NCBI GenBank assembly: GCA_903914415.1
Contig: CAIWOY010000111.1
Location: 1-33,372 of the forward strand
Source of the DNA: an uncultured Phycisphaerales bacterium
GTDB taxonomy: Bacteria; Planctomycetota; Phycisphaerae; UBA1845; Fen-1342
Length of the DNA: 33,372 bases
Direction: 5' to 3'
The notes beneath the pieces are model-generated. The model ran no database searches. It saw nothing but the letters and a program-made list of their open reading frames with translations, and was not told where the DNA came from. Positions 10,089 to 20,050 of this stretch are shown here, piece by piece; position 1 is the first letter of the stretch; every line of letters begins with the position of its first letter. A program made the position numbers and the translations under genes.

Positions 10089-11411
10089 TGGATGGCGCTG
10101 CGTGGGCGTGTCTGCTGTCGGGCTGCCGGTCGCGCGGTCGACGTCAGTGCGTTCGACGGCCGCCAGGTAATCGGAGATCTTGTCAAACGTCACGATCCCC
10201 GCGTCAGGCGCACTGAGGGCGTTCTGGACCCACGGGGAGAGACATTCTCTCAATCTGCCCGCGACCTTTCCATCCGGGTTGACGACGCAGATCTGCCCCG
10301 GAGGCGCCATCTCCGTGCCTATCCAGTCCTCAGAGGCGGCGCGTAACAGCGAGCGCAGGTGCATATCGGTCGGGGCGAGCGATACGCCAATGAAGACCCA
10401 GCGGTTCGCAAGCCGAAGCGAGTGATAGGCCTGCAGCCACATGAGCCTGAGCTTGGGAAACCGGTCAAACGGCTTCGTCGCGACTGGTGGGATTACCACC
10501 GTGTCCGGAGTGTTTCCGCACAAACCACAATGCAGTTGCTCCGCGCCATCCAGATTGTCGCTGCGCCGCCGGTCGGTGGACTCGATGTACCGGTGATTGG
10601 GGCATGCCGGTTCCGAGCACGCCCGCCAGTTCACAGAGCCGTGGAGCTTCGCCAAGAACCCGCCGCGGCGCGGTTGGAAGCGTCCGAACATGGTCCCCCC
10701 ACCGCCGGAATACGATGCCCCCGAAGAGCCTATGTATAGATCCAGATTCTCGAGGCGCTTGTCGCGGTCTCCAGGTCCGCGTTCCCGGTAGGTAAGGTGA
10801 CGCTCGATAATGGTGTCATAGTTGAGCGTTATGATCGAATCCCGCCGGCGCACGGTGTGCAGCAAGCGGCGCACCATGGGGCATTCAGCGGGGCATTCAG
10901 CGGGGCATTCAGCGCCCGGCACCTCCACTATGCGCAAGCGGAGACAGATGTACAGAAGCAGGAGTTCGTAGTCGCGCCGCAAGTCCGCACCCTGCGGCAG
11001 CGGGGGCAAAGGGATGTCGTCCGCGGCGGCCTGGATAGACGGATCGGCGGGCAGAAGCAGTCGATCGACGGTCGCGACGTCACGGTCGCTCCATGCCCGG
11101 CCGACGCCTGCGGTGCGCTCGAATAGATCGCTCATCACCGATTCGAGGTTCAGCGAGCCCAGGTCGCCGTACCGTTCCTCCAGCCGCGAGAGGAGCTGCG
11201 GCAGCTCTGGATGGTCAGCAACAGCGATCGTCCCTTTCCTGTTGGTTACGTCCTGGCAGTAAATGCGCGCTTCGCGCGACAAAAACCCCGTGGCGACCGG
11301 AAGCTTGTAGGCGCTCTCATTGCTGAATCCAGCGCCCAGGACGTAGCAGATTTGTTCGTTGCCCGATTGCTCCGCGATACGCTTCAGGTCGCTTGGTTTG
11401 GACATCGGCAT
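10074..11411 (-). CDS. SIR2-like NAD-binding protein, defence type
   Basis: 445 aa. The ATG at 11411 has GGAGG 6 nt upstream, which beats the GTG at 11432. SIR2-fold motifs appear in order: GAGFS (residues 26-30, NAD loop), ITLNYD (194-199), LHGSVNW (256-262), and WVFIGVSLAPTDMHLRSLLR in the C-terminal part. The TLNYD and LHGS pattern is that of the SIR2_2-type proteins found in bacterial antiphage systems, where NAD depletion causes abortive infection. Residues C265, C270, C295 and C298 form a probable zinc ribbon. A triple AECP repeat (167-178) lies between domains. No partner such as an Argonaute, HerA or DSR gene is adjacent, so it would be a stand-alone SIR2 protein. Codon use looks less GC-saturated than its neighbours, which suggests transfer. 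Whether it is an NADase or a deacylase cannot be decided here. Confidence 0.87.
   Translation of the reverse strand: MPMSKPSDLKRIAEQSGNEQICYVLGAGFSNESAYKLPVATGFLSREARIYCQDVTNRKGTIAVADHPELPQLLSRLEERYGDLGSLNLESVMSDLFERTAGVGRAWSDRDVATVDRLLLPADPSIQAAADDIPLPPLPQGADLRRDYELLLLYICLRLRIVEVPGAECPAECPAECPMVRRLLHTVRRRDSIITLNYDTIIERHLTYRERGPGDRDKRLENLDLYIGSSGASYSGGGGTMFGRFQPRRGGFLAKLHGSVNWRACSEPACPNHRYIESTDRRRSDNLDGAEQLHCGLCGNTPDTVVIPPVATKPFDRFPKLRLMWLQAYHSLRLANRWVFIGVSLAPTDMHLRSLLRAASEDWIGTEMAPPGQICVVNPDGKVAGRLRECLSPWVQNALSAPDAGIVTFDKISDYLAAVERTDVDRATGSPTADTPTQRHPKVIE
10878..10913. repeat. three tandem 12-bp repeats in the SIR2-like gene
   Basis: GGGGCATTCAGC-type units repeat three times in frame and encode AECPAECPAECP on the minus strand. 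The length is a multiple of three, so expansion or contraction keeps the frame. The repeat falls in a loop between the NAD-loop half and the TLNYD motif. Confidence 0.85.
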
Positions 11412-11565
11412 CGTCGGCCTCCAGGCAGGCACCGTTCTTTGGCGGCGTCATCATATCGCTGATGCGCCTCGGAATCCCGCCCGATGGCCGCCGACTAAGG
11501 TCGGGAATTCACGCGCGGCTTCAGGCGTGCGCCCCGTCGGGGCGTCGGCCGGCGCGAGTTGAAAG

Positions 11566-11583
11566 CACTGCTCAAGAGCAGTG
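11566..11583. repeat. short palindrome next to the glnS-tail copy
   Basis: CACTGCTC, AA, GAGCAGTG: perfect 8-bp arms with a 2-nt loop. It lies 5 bp beyond the stop codon of the 11589-11655 glnS-tail duplicate. It may be a terminator remnant or another dispersed palindrome. Confidence 0.55.
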
Positions 11584-11588
11584 GCACG

Positions 11589-11655
11589 CTACTGCTTCTT
11601 CTCGATCTTCGCCCAGGTGTCTTTCGGCGTTACCGTGCGGTTGAAGACCAGCCCA
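11589..11655 (-). pseudogene. duplicated glnS 3' end (remnant 1)
   Basis: On the minus strand this reads [21 protein letters not shown]-stop, the end of GlnRS. Comparing 11595-11651 with glnS 12507-12563 gives 52 identical bases of 57, with the reading frame and a stop codon kept. Upstream of LVF the similarity to GlnRS is lost and diverged repeat DNA takes over, so only the tail is present. It cannot make a functional synthetase. Confidence 0.85.
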
Positions 11656-11803
11656 GGATCGCCCGGTTTACGGCCGATCCCGGCGCGCCGGGAGGGATCG
11701 GTTGCTACGGTGGAACCAGACGCTCCCTTCCGGCCGCGGTTCGGGTCGGCGGCCACCGAGGCACCGGCCGCTACGCGTAGGACACGGAGGTCCGATGCTG
11801 CGC

Positions 11804-11860
11804 CTTTCTCTCAATCTTCGCCCACGTGTCCTTTCGCGTCCCCATGCGGCCGAAGCTCGA
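11804..11860 (-). pseudogene. duplicated glnS 3' end (remnant 2, diverged)
   Basis: About 43 of 57 bases match the glnS tail, concentrated in a core around TCTTCGCCCACGTGTCCTT. One minus-strand frame reads [12 protein letters not shown], but the zinc-ribbon membrane protein uses a different frame here and takes its last ~16 codons (HGDAKGHVGED-stop) from this segment. It is in the same orientation as glnS and remnant 1. Confidence 0.65.
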
Positions 11861-12392
11861 CGGCCGCCTGGGCCGCCAGCAGGCCGTCGAGCGTGTACTG
11901 GGTACCGCATTCCGGGCAGCGCGCTTCGTGCAGTCCGCGTAGGTCGTAGCCGCAACGGGGGCACGGCAGCCTGGCGATATGCCGCGTCGGCCCGCCAGGC
12001 CACAGGTACGCCGTCGCACCGATCCACACGGCCGCCGCACAATCGCCGCCGAGGTCCCGGGGATGCACCGAGTGAATGTCGCCGCCGAGCAAGGCGTCGT
12101 TGCCCAGCACCACCAGCCAGGCTGCGGCCATGGCGCCGGCCGCCGCCAGAATCGTCAGACCGACGCGGGCCGCGGTCCAGTGCACGGACGTCCGCCACAC
12201 AGCCCACCAGCCGATCATCAGCACGCCGGCCGCCAGGGCGTTGGACAGCAGGAAGGGTGTGCCGGTTTCGTCCTCGTATTGCCACAGTGGGCGTTCCTGG
12301 AGCAGGATGTAGGCCTGATCGCGTACAAACCACGCGGTCAGTACGACCGCCAGCGCCAGGAAAACACGCGAAAGTTGAGTGGACATCGCCAT
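11811..12392 (-). CDS. membrane protein with C-terminal CGYDLRG zinc ribbon
   Basis: 193 aa from ATG 12392 (a second ATG two codons later is equally possible; the ribosome site is weak). Three to four hydrophobic segments are visible (about 8-24, 48-66, 76-97, 117-132). They are followed by a cytoplasmic-type zinc ribbon with C144, C147, C159 and C162 (CPRCGYDLRG...RCPECG). This ribbon recurs in many planctomycete membrane proteins of unknown function, including another in this window (31746-32582), where it is N-terminal. The last codons lie in DNA that also matches the glnS 3' end, so the C-terminus may have been replaced by recombination. Function is unknown. Confidence 0.8.
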   Translation of the reverse strand: MAMSTQLSRVFLALAVVLTAWFVRDQAYILLQERPLWQYEDETGTPFLLSNALAAGVLMIGWWAVWRTSVHWTAARVGLTILAAAGAMAAAWLVVLGNDALLGGDIHSVHPRDLGGDCAAAVWIGATAYLWPGGPTRHIARLPCPRCGYDLRGLHEARCPECGTQYTLDGLLAAQAAVELRPHGDAKGHVGED

Positions 12393-12497
12393 CCCACGCC
12401 AGTTTGGTCAACACGGTTGCCGGCCCTACGTTACGTCTTCCCCTCGATCATCATCCACGCGGGCATCCGCGTTCCTTCGCTCCGCCGCGCCCCGCCG

Positions 12498-14507
<2,010 letters not shown>

Positions 14508-14702
14508 AGGTCAACACCTGTAACCGAGCCCGCTCCCCGGGCCGTCTATCGGCCGGGGGCTCGGGGACCGCGTATGTTATCCAAGCCGGCCGGCCGGGAC
14601 AATTCCGCGGCGCAGCCGGCCAAGGGCGCAGAGGCGGGGTTCCCCGCAGGCGTCAGGGCTCGAAGAACCCGCTCATTGCGGTCCGTCGAGCCCTGTTTGG
14701 AA

Positions 14703-14789
14703 CGGAGAGGGAGGGATTCGAACCCCCGGTCAAGTTACCCTGACACCGGTTTTCGAAACCGGCCGCATCAGCCACTCGCGCACCTCTCC
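14703..14789 (-). tRNA. tRNA-Ser (anticodon CGA)
   Basis: 87 nt on the minus strand. The acceptor stem GGAGAGG pairs with CCTCTCC, with discriminator G. The anticodon stem CCGGT/ACCGG encloses loop TTCGAAA, giving anticodon CGA (serine codon UCG). A long class II variable arm (GTCA...TGAC) and the T arm GGGGGTTCGAATCCCTC confirm tRNA-Ser. The 3' CCA is not encoded and must be added after transcription. It lies between glnS and the potassium-channel gene. Confidence 0.97.
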
Positions 14790-14880
14790 AGCGGGCTTCC
14801 AAGGCTCTTCCGGCGCTCGCGCGTGCGTGCGTCGGACCTCGCCCGCTCACTTACTGGTCGGCATCGCCCAGGCGATGTGA

Positions 14881-14947
14881 CGCGGGGCGTGACCATATCA
14901 TGCCCCGCGCCACATGTCCACTTTCGCCCCCTGCGCCGCAGGGGGCG
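14881..14947. terminator. two adjacent GC-rich hairpins after the channel gene
   Basis: CGCGGGGC...GCCCCGCG (14881-14909, 13-nt loop) and CGCCCCCTGC-GCC-GCAGGGGGCG (14925-14947, perfect 10-bp arms). They lie 50-120 bp past the stop of the leftward channel gene and before the leftward tRNA gene, so transcription termination is plausible. Only a short A/T run is present. Nothing else is seen in 14790-14999. Confidence 0.4.
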
Positions 14948-14999
14948 ATGCGATGGCTCTCAAGCGGAAAATGAAGTCCGCGCCGCGAGCCGCACGCGC

Positions 15000-16040
15000 C
15001 TACTCCCCCGTGGCCGGCGTCGTGTGCCCCACGTGCCGCTCCAACGCCGCCCGGTCGTGCGGCGTCGTCATCACGACCAGCCGGCTGCCGGGATCGAGCA
15101 CGTGGTTCGGCGGCGGGTTGTAGATCCAGGACGACGCGGTCCGTACCGCCAGCAACAGCGTCTCGGGAAACTCGTGCAGGTGCAGGTCCGCGATCTTGTG
15201 GCCCGGGTGGGCGACCTCGACCTCCTCGACCCGCAGATTCCGGTCCTTGTCACGGAGCATGATGTCCAGGAACGACACGACCGTCGGGCGGATCATCTCC
15301 GACGCCATCCGCATTCCGCCGATGTGCGCGGGCGAGACGACGTGATCCGCACCGGCGGCCCGCAGCTTGTCGGCGTTGCGCAGGTCGCGGCAGCGCGCGA
15401 CGACGGTGATGCGCGGGTTAAGCTGCTTCGCGGTGAGGCAGATGACCAGGTTGTCGTTGTCGTCGTTGATGACGGCGAAGAGCCCGCGCGCCTTGTGGAT
15501 GCCCGCGGCCAACAGCACGTCGTTGTCGGTCGCGTCGCCGTCCAGGCCGATGAGGTCGCGCAGCGATTCGGCGGCCGACTTGAGCTGGTCGCGGTCGAGG
15601 TCGACCACCACGCACGGTCGCTTGGTGGCGTAGAGCTCCTGGACGACCTCCAGGCCGACCCGCCCCAGGCCGCAGACGATGTAATGGTCCTTCAGGTTGC
15701 GGGCCTTGTTCTCCATCACGTTTCTCCGGAACGTCTCGCTCAACTCCGCTTCGATGATGAAGGCCGTGAAGTTCGACAGCAGGTAGGCCATCGTGGCGAT
15801 GCCCGTCACCGCGATCGACATGGTCAGCAGCCGGCCGCCGGGGAGCGCGGCCACATCGACCACCTCGGCAAAGCCGATCGTGGTGATGGTGATGAACGCC
15901 ATGTACACGCAGTCGAACAGCGGGTACCGCTGGCCGCTCAAGAGCCAGTAGCCCAGCGCGCCGAGCAGGACGATGATGCACAACCCGGCGGCGGCCACGA
16001 TGAATCGCCGCAACGCCTTGTATTGGGGCTTTCGCGCCAT
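15000..16040 (-). CDS. TrkA-N (RCK) domain potassium channel
   Basis: 346 aa. Two membrane helices (about 12-33 and 70-95) flank a pore loop with selectivity-filter-like TTIGF (residues 53-57, in FITITTIGFAEV), as in two-helix bacterial potassium channels. A regulatory RCK N-domain follows with the nucleotide-binding motif GLGRVG (124-129) and VDLDRDQ, then a TrkA-C-like domain (about 265-335, ending SRLVVMTTPHD). The layout matches MthK-like channels gated by ions or nucleotides. Asp or tyrosine is more usual after the filter glycine than the Phe seen here, though GF variants occur. A TTGACG box (complement of 16073-16078) lies about 35 bp upstream but has only a weak -10. It stands alone, with the KAP gene diverging upstream. 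Confidence 0.93.
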   Translation of the reverse strand: MARKPQYKALRRFIVAAAGLCIIVLLGALGYWLLSGQRYPLFDCVYMAFITITTIGFAEVVDVAALPGGRLLTMSIAVTGIATMAYLLSNFTAFIIEAELSETFRRNVMENKARNLKDHYIVCGLGRVGLEVVQELYATKRPCVVVDLDRDQLKSAAESLRDLIGLDGDATDNDVLLAAGIHKARGLFAVINDDNDNLVICLTAKQLNPRITVVARCRDLRNADKLRAAGADHVVSPAHIGGMRMASEMIRPTVVSFLDIMLRDKDRNLRVEEVEVAHPGHKIADLHLHEFPETLLLAVRTASSWIYNPPPNHVLDPGSRLVVMTTPHDRAALERHVGHTTPATGE

Positions 16041-16191
16041 GAAGTGTGGGAGTTAAACCGAACTGCGGCGGGCGTCAACCGCGCGGCCCACTCCGTCCAC
16101 GCCCCACGCTGTACGCCGTGGGTCGATGGGCGCAGCGCGTCGTGACGGGCCTTGAGCCGCATCTCTGGCCCGCACAACGGACCCCAAGCTC

Positions 16192-16219
16192 TTGATCCGC
16201 CCACCCCGCGGATTATCCT
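16192..16219 (+). promoter_or_regulatory. candidate promoter for the KAP NTPase gene
   Basis: TTGATC, 16-bp spacer, TATCCT. The predicted start of transcription falls ~36 bp before the ATG at 16264, which supports that ATG over the upstream in-frame ATT/GTG-type extensions. Confidence 0.45.
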
Positions 16220-16263
16220 GCCCCTGGCGACAGGCTACGCCACGACCACAGATTGGAAAACCG

Positions 16264-17670
16264 ATGCTTCGACGCGCCGAACCGATTACGATCGACGACA
16301 AGAACCCATTCAAGAACGATAAGCTCGGCCGATCCGAGAGCGCAGCAAATCTCACGCAGCTCATCGAGACCCTGACACAGCCATTCGTGCTGAGCGTGGC
16401 CGGCCCGTGGGGGTGCGGAAAGACGACGTTTGTGAAGATGTGGATGCGATCGCTCCGCAACGGCGGGCACCCCTGCCTCTACTTCAACGCGTGGGAGCAC
16501 GACTTCGCCACCGACCCACTCGTTGCCCTCATTGGCGAGATGCAAGCGTCGATAGACCAGCACTCCATTGACCTCACGGATCATCCTGCGGCCGCGGAGT
16601 GGTGGCGAAAGGTCAAGCACATCGGCGCGGGGGCGCTCCGGCGGGCGCTGCCCGTAGCGGTGCGTGTCGCCACACAGGGCCTGCTCGACGTAAAACAGGT
16701 ACAGGACGCCCTCGGTAGCTTTGGTGAATCTGGGGCAATCGCGTCCTTCGCCGAGGATTTGGTGAAGGGCTACACAGTCGAGAAGGACGCAATCGGAAAA
16801 TTCAGGCAAGCGCTAGGCTCCCTAGCGGAGGAAGTTGCAAAGGGCGGGAAGGCCAAGCCCCCGATGGTCTTCTTCATCGATGAGCTCGACCGCTGCCGCC
16901 CCACCTTCGCCGTGGAGCTACTCGAACGGGTGAAGCACCTTTTCAGCGTACCCGGCATCGTGTTCGTGTTGTCGATCGACCGGCGGCAAATCGAAAGCTC
17001 CCTCTCTGCGCTGTACGGCGCCGGCATGGACACCGACGGGTACCTCAGACGGTTCATTGACCTTGAGTACCGCCTGCCGACGTTGCCGATGCGAGATTTC
17101 TGCTCTCATCTGTATGAACACTTCCATTTGGACGAGCGCGTAACGCGACCTGATGACAGAGAGGAGCTGCTGCAGCTAGTCTCGGCTTTCGCGGACCTCT
17201 ACGAATTCAGCCTCCGCGTTGCCGAGCAGTACTTCACGCGACTGAACGTCGTGCTGCGAACGAGGTCCCGGGCCGACTGGCCTTCGACGGCCCTTCTGCT
17301 CTGCCTGCTCGCGCTCAGGGTCGGACGCCCTCCGCTTTATGAAAGCTATCGTCGTGGTACGATTGGGGCCGAAGATGTCCTCAGCGACATTCGGGGGCGC
17401 CCAGGGGGCGCGGAATTCCTGGACGGCAGGCGGGGCACACCCGTGGAGGGGTGTCTGCTGAGTTGCTCACGGAGCGGCGACGAACCGGAGCGCGCCCGAA
17501 AAGCGTGGATGCAAATCTGCAACGATGCGCAGGCGCCGATGGAGAGAAGGGACCGTGCCAACCAGCTCTTGCAAGCTTGTCCTGCCCACGGTCCCTACGC
17601 CGGTACTCGCCTACTCGATTATACGGTGGCGGAGATCGAGTTTAGCGAGCGGTTTGCGGCGCCGCGGTGA
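16264..17670 (+). CDS. KAP family P-loop NTPase
   Basis: 468 aa from ATG 16264; the frame is open back to 16192, but the promoter-like boxes lie there. Walker A GPWGCGKT is at residues 47-54, the family's YFNAWEHD block at 73-80, and Walker B FFIDELDRC at 203-211, followed by RPTFAVELLERVKHLFSVPG and FVLSIDRRQIESS (sensor region), all typical of KAP/DUF-type STAND-like ATPases. Unlike many KAP proteins it has no obvious membrane helices inserted in the ATPase core; residues ~120-145 are only mildly hydrophobic. KAP ATPases in bacteria often occur as accessory or antiphage genes. Codon use is less GC-biased than in neighbouring housekeeping genes, which suits recent acquisition. It converges on the helicase gene with a 10-bp gap. 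Its role is not established. Confidence 0.9.
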   Translation: MLRRAEPITIDDKNPFKNDKLGRSESAANLTQLIETLTQPFVLSVAGPWGCGKTTFVKMWMRSLRNGGHPCLYFNAWEHDFATDPLVALIGEMQASIDQHSIDLTDHPAAAEWWRKVKHIGAGALRRALPVAVRVATQGLLDVKQVQDALGSFGESGAIASFAEDLVKGYTVEKDAIGKFRQALGSLAEEVAKGGKAKPPMVFFIDELDRCRPTFAVELLERVKHLFSVPGIVFVLSIDRRQIESSLSALYGAGMDTDGYLRRFIDLEYRLPTLPMRDFCSHLYEHFHLDERVTRPDDREELLQLVSAFADLYEFSLRVAEQYFTRLNVVLRTRSRADWPSTALLLCLLALRVGRPPLYESYRRGTIGAEDVLSDIRGRPGGAEFLDGRRGTPVEGCLLSCSRSGDEPERARKAWMQICNDAQAPMERRDRANQLLQACPAHGPYAGTRLLDYTVAEIEFSERFAAPR

Positions 17671-17680
17671 GCCAAAGACA

Positions 17681-19885
17681 TCACACACGTATCGCTGCCT
17701 GCATCGCCTGCGCCTCCGCCAGGAAGCGGTTGGTGTACTTCTCGTCCACGCGCTGGCAGGTCTTCGTCGCCAGCTCGCCGAGGCGCTGATACTCGGGGTC
17801 CGTGGTCCGCACGTAGAACTCGCCGGCCAGGATGACGAGCCGCAGCAGGTGCCGCAGGATCAGCCCCTCCTGCTTCATCAGGTTCAGCGCCTTGACGCAC
17901 TTGAAGAACTCGCACTCGTGGCGGAACGCGTCGCCGGCGATCCACTTCGCCTGCACGAACGCCGGCTCGGGGGCCGCGAGCTTCGCCTCGAACGCGATCT
18001 TGAGCATCTCCGGGAATGAGGGCGGGTGCTCCTCCTCTTCCTTCTCCCACGGGTCGATCCACCGCCGCGGCGACGGCTCCTCCTCTTCATCCCCCGGTCC
18101 GTGCGTCTTGGCGAGCGTCACGCCCATCTGAATCAGCAGCGGCTCGAGCACCTGCTCTTGCAGCGGTCCCTTTGGCAGATCCTCCGGAATTCGCACGCTC
18201 CGCAGGATGGCCGGCGGCACCTGCAGCACGGCCTCGAGCGCGAGCACCTTCTCGTCGAAGTTGCTCTGCGCGAGCTGCGCCGCGAGGTAGTCGCCGAAGA
18301 GCGGATCGACGCTGCGGTAGTTCAACAGGCGGTGGATCGTCTCGTCCAGCGTGACGTGGTCGCCGTCCTCCGAACGCTTCAGGTAGCCGAGGGCCTGGAG
18401 GTTATCGAGCATGAACTCGAGCTGCTTGGCGAACTTGTCGAGGTACTCCTGACCGGCGAAACGCTTGGACATGAAGTCACGGACCTCGTGCAGCGTGCCC
18501 GTCCGCGTCAGCAGAAAGATCAGCACCGAGTACGGGATCATCCCGCGGCTGTAGAGCCGCGCCGGCCCCGCCTTGATAAGGTCCTTGAACTGCCCCTCGC
18601 TCCAGTATTGCTCGGTCGAGCGGCGCGTCGGGCGCTTGCGCTCCAGGTCCTTCCGCATCCGCATGATGCCGGGGTCCTTCGAGCCGGCCGGAATCTGCTC
18701 GTACTTCTTCCGCCACTTGTTGATCTTGACGTCGTCCTCGTGGGCGACGGCGTAGACGTGGCCCTTCGTGTCGAACTGCGGCCGGCCGGCCCGGCCGAAC
18801 ATCTGGTGGGCCGCCGATGGCGGAATCAGCTTCATCTCGCCGTGCTTGCCCTTGAGCAGCGTCGTGAGCACGATCGAGCGGGCCGGGAGGTTGATGCCGG
18901 CCGCGAGCGTCTCCGTGCAGCACACGTACGGCACGAGCTTCCGGCCGAACAGGTCCTCGACGATCTCCTTGTGCCGCGGCAGCACGCCGGCGTGATGCAC
19001 GCCGATGCCGCGCTGCAGCATCTGGGCAAGCTTCGGCCCGATGCCCTCGGCGAAATCCGCCTTCCGCTCGGCGAGCAGGGCGTCGAGTTCCTGCTTCTGC
19101 TGCTTGGTGACGAGCGGCAGCCCTTTGAGCTTCTCGGCCAGCTCCCAGCACTCGTCGCGGTTGAACGCGAACACCAGGGCCGGCGCGCGGCACTCCTCGC
19201 CGTCGCCCGCGACCATCTGCACGAGCTGCTCGGTCATCAGCTTGTCGTCCACCCAGTGATATTCGAGCGGCACCCGGCGTTCGACGGACGTGACGACCTG
19301 CACGCGCCGGCCGTGCTTGTTCTTCAGCCAGTCGGCGAAGTCGTACGGGTTGCCGACCGTCGCCGACAGCAGCATGACGCGAACCGCCGGCGGCAGCATC
19401 GTGAGCGTCAATTCCCACACGACGCCGCGCTCCAGGTCGTTGAAGCTGTGGAACTCGTCCATGACGACGCAGGCGGTGTCGCTCGGGAAAAGCGGCGCTG
19501 CGACCGTGCCGCTGGCGAGCAGATGGTTGAGCAGAATCTCGGCGACCACGACGCGGATCAGCGCGTCCGGATTCTCGCGGCGATTGCCGGTGATGAAGCC
19601 CACGTCGCCGCGCGAGAAGCCCCACCGCTCGACCAGGTTCTGAAACTCGCGGAACTTCTGCTCGGTCAGCGCGATCAGCGGCGTCGTGTAGTACAGCGTC
19701 TGCCGCGTGTGCAGCGCCTCGAAGATCGCGGCCTCGGCGATGAGGGTCTTGCCCATCCCGGTCGGCGCGCAGATCAGTATGCCGCCCTCCGACTCGAACC
19801 AGGCGAGCAGCGCCTCTTCCTGGAACGGGTAGAGCTGGTAGGGGACGGACTCGATGAACTTCGAGCAGATCTCGTCGCGGGTCAT
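17681..19885 (-). CDS. Ski2-like DEAD/DEAH-box helicase
   Basis: 734 aa from ATG 19885 (an in-frame ATG at 19942 is possible; neither has a good ribosome site). Superfamily 2 motifs: I, APTGMGKT (40-47); II, DEFH (143-146); III, SAT (174-176) in LLSATVGNPYDFADWL; a glycine-helix region HHAGVLPRHKEIVEDLF (~297-313); V-like CTETLAAGINLPAR (323-336); VI, QMFGRAGRP (361-369). The DEFH box and the long spacer with HAGVLP place it with Ski2/Mtr4/Hel308-type helicases, which unwind RNA or branched DNA. The C-terminal ~330 residues are helical and partly acidic (GDEEEEPSPRR), with no recognised domain. It diverges from the pyruvate dehydrogenase cluster. Substrate (RNA versus DNA) is unresolved. Confidence 0.9.
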   Translation of the reverse strand: MTRDEICSKFIESVPYQLYPFQEEALLAWFESEGGILICAPTGMGKTLIAEAAIFEALHTRQTLYYTTPLIALTEQKFREFQNLVERWGFSRGDVGFITGNRRENPDALIRVVVAEILLNHLLASGTVAAPLFPSDTACVVMDEFHSFNDLERGVVWELTLTMLPPAVRVMLLSATVGNPYDFADWLKNKHGRRVQVVTSVERRVPLEYHWVDDKLMTEQLVQMVAGDGEECRAPALVFAFNRDECWELAEKLKGLPLVTKQQKQELDALLAERKADFAEGIGPKLAQMLQRGIGVHHAGVLPRHKEIVEDLFGRKLVPYVCCTETLAAGINLPARSIVLTTLLKGKHGEMKLIPPSAAHQMFGRAGRPQFDTKGHVYAVAHEDDVKINKWRKKYEQIPAGSKDPGIMRMRKDLERKRPTRRSTEQYWSEGQFKDLIKAGPARLYSRGMIPYSVLIFLLTRTGTLHEVRDFMSKRFAGQEYLDKFAKQLEFMLDNLQALGYLKRSEDGDHVTLDETIHRLLNYRSVDPLFGDYLAAQLAQSNFDEKVLALEAVLQVPPAILRSVRIPEDLPKGPLQEQVLEPLLIQMGVTLAKTHGPGDEEEEPSPRRWIDPWEKEEEEHPPSFPEMLKIAFEAKLAAPEPAFVQAKWIAGDAFRHECEFFKCVKALNLMKQEGLILRHLLRLVILAGEFYVRTTDPEYQRLGELATKTCQRVDEKYTNRFLAEAQAMQAAIRV

Positions 19886-19959
19886 GCGGGACAGGATAAC
19901 CGACGCCGACGGGACGTGGCACCGGCGACCTCGCATGGGCAACCCGGCCCCCCGCGTCG

Positions 19960-19988
19960 TTGGCGTCCGCGTGCCCGGGCGCTACAAT
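19960..19988 (+). promoter_or_regulatory. sigma-70-type promoter of the pyruvate dehydrogenase cluster
   Basis: TTGGCG, exactly 17 bp, TACAAT. Each box matches the consensus well, in the divergent spacer between the helicase and E1 alpha. The start of transcription would fall near 19995, about 55 bp before the GTG start. Confidence 0.7.
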
Positions 19989-20050
19989 ACCGCGTCGATT
20001 GCGTCCTGCGTGTTTCGGCCGTCTCATCTTCTCCGCCTTGAGGTGTCGTG

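Larger units (their letters stand above)
11412..11810. other. 399-bp gene-free spacer with gene-tail duplicates and repeats
   Basis: No credible gene. Working right to left it holds a copy of the glnS 3' end at 11804-11860 that overlaps the neighbouring gene, two diverged copies of the GGCCGACACC...GGCCGCTAC unit (about 11745-11775 and 11670-11700), a second glnS-tail copy (11589-11655), and a hairpin at 11566-11583. The SIR2-like gene's ribosome site follows. Confidence 0.65.

Noticed and set aside
18026-20041. 671-codon open frame opposite the helicase
   Set aside because: The helicase on the other strand has all its motifs; this frame is low-complexity Arg/Leu/Glu sequence.
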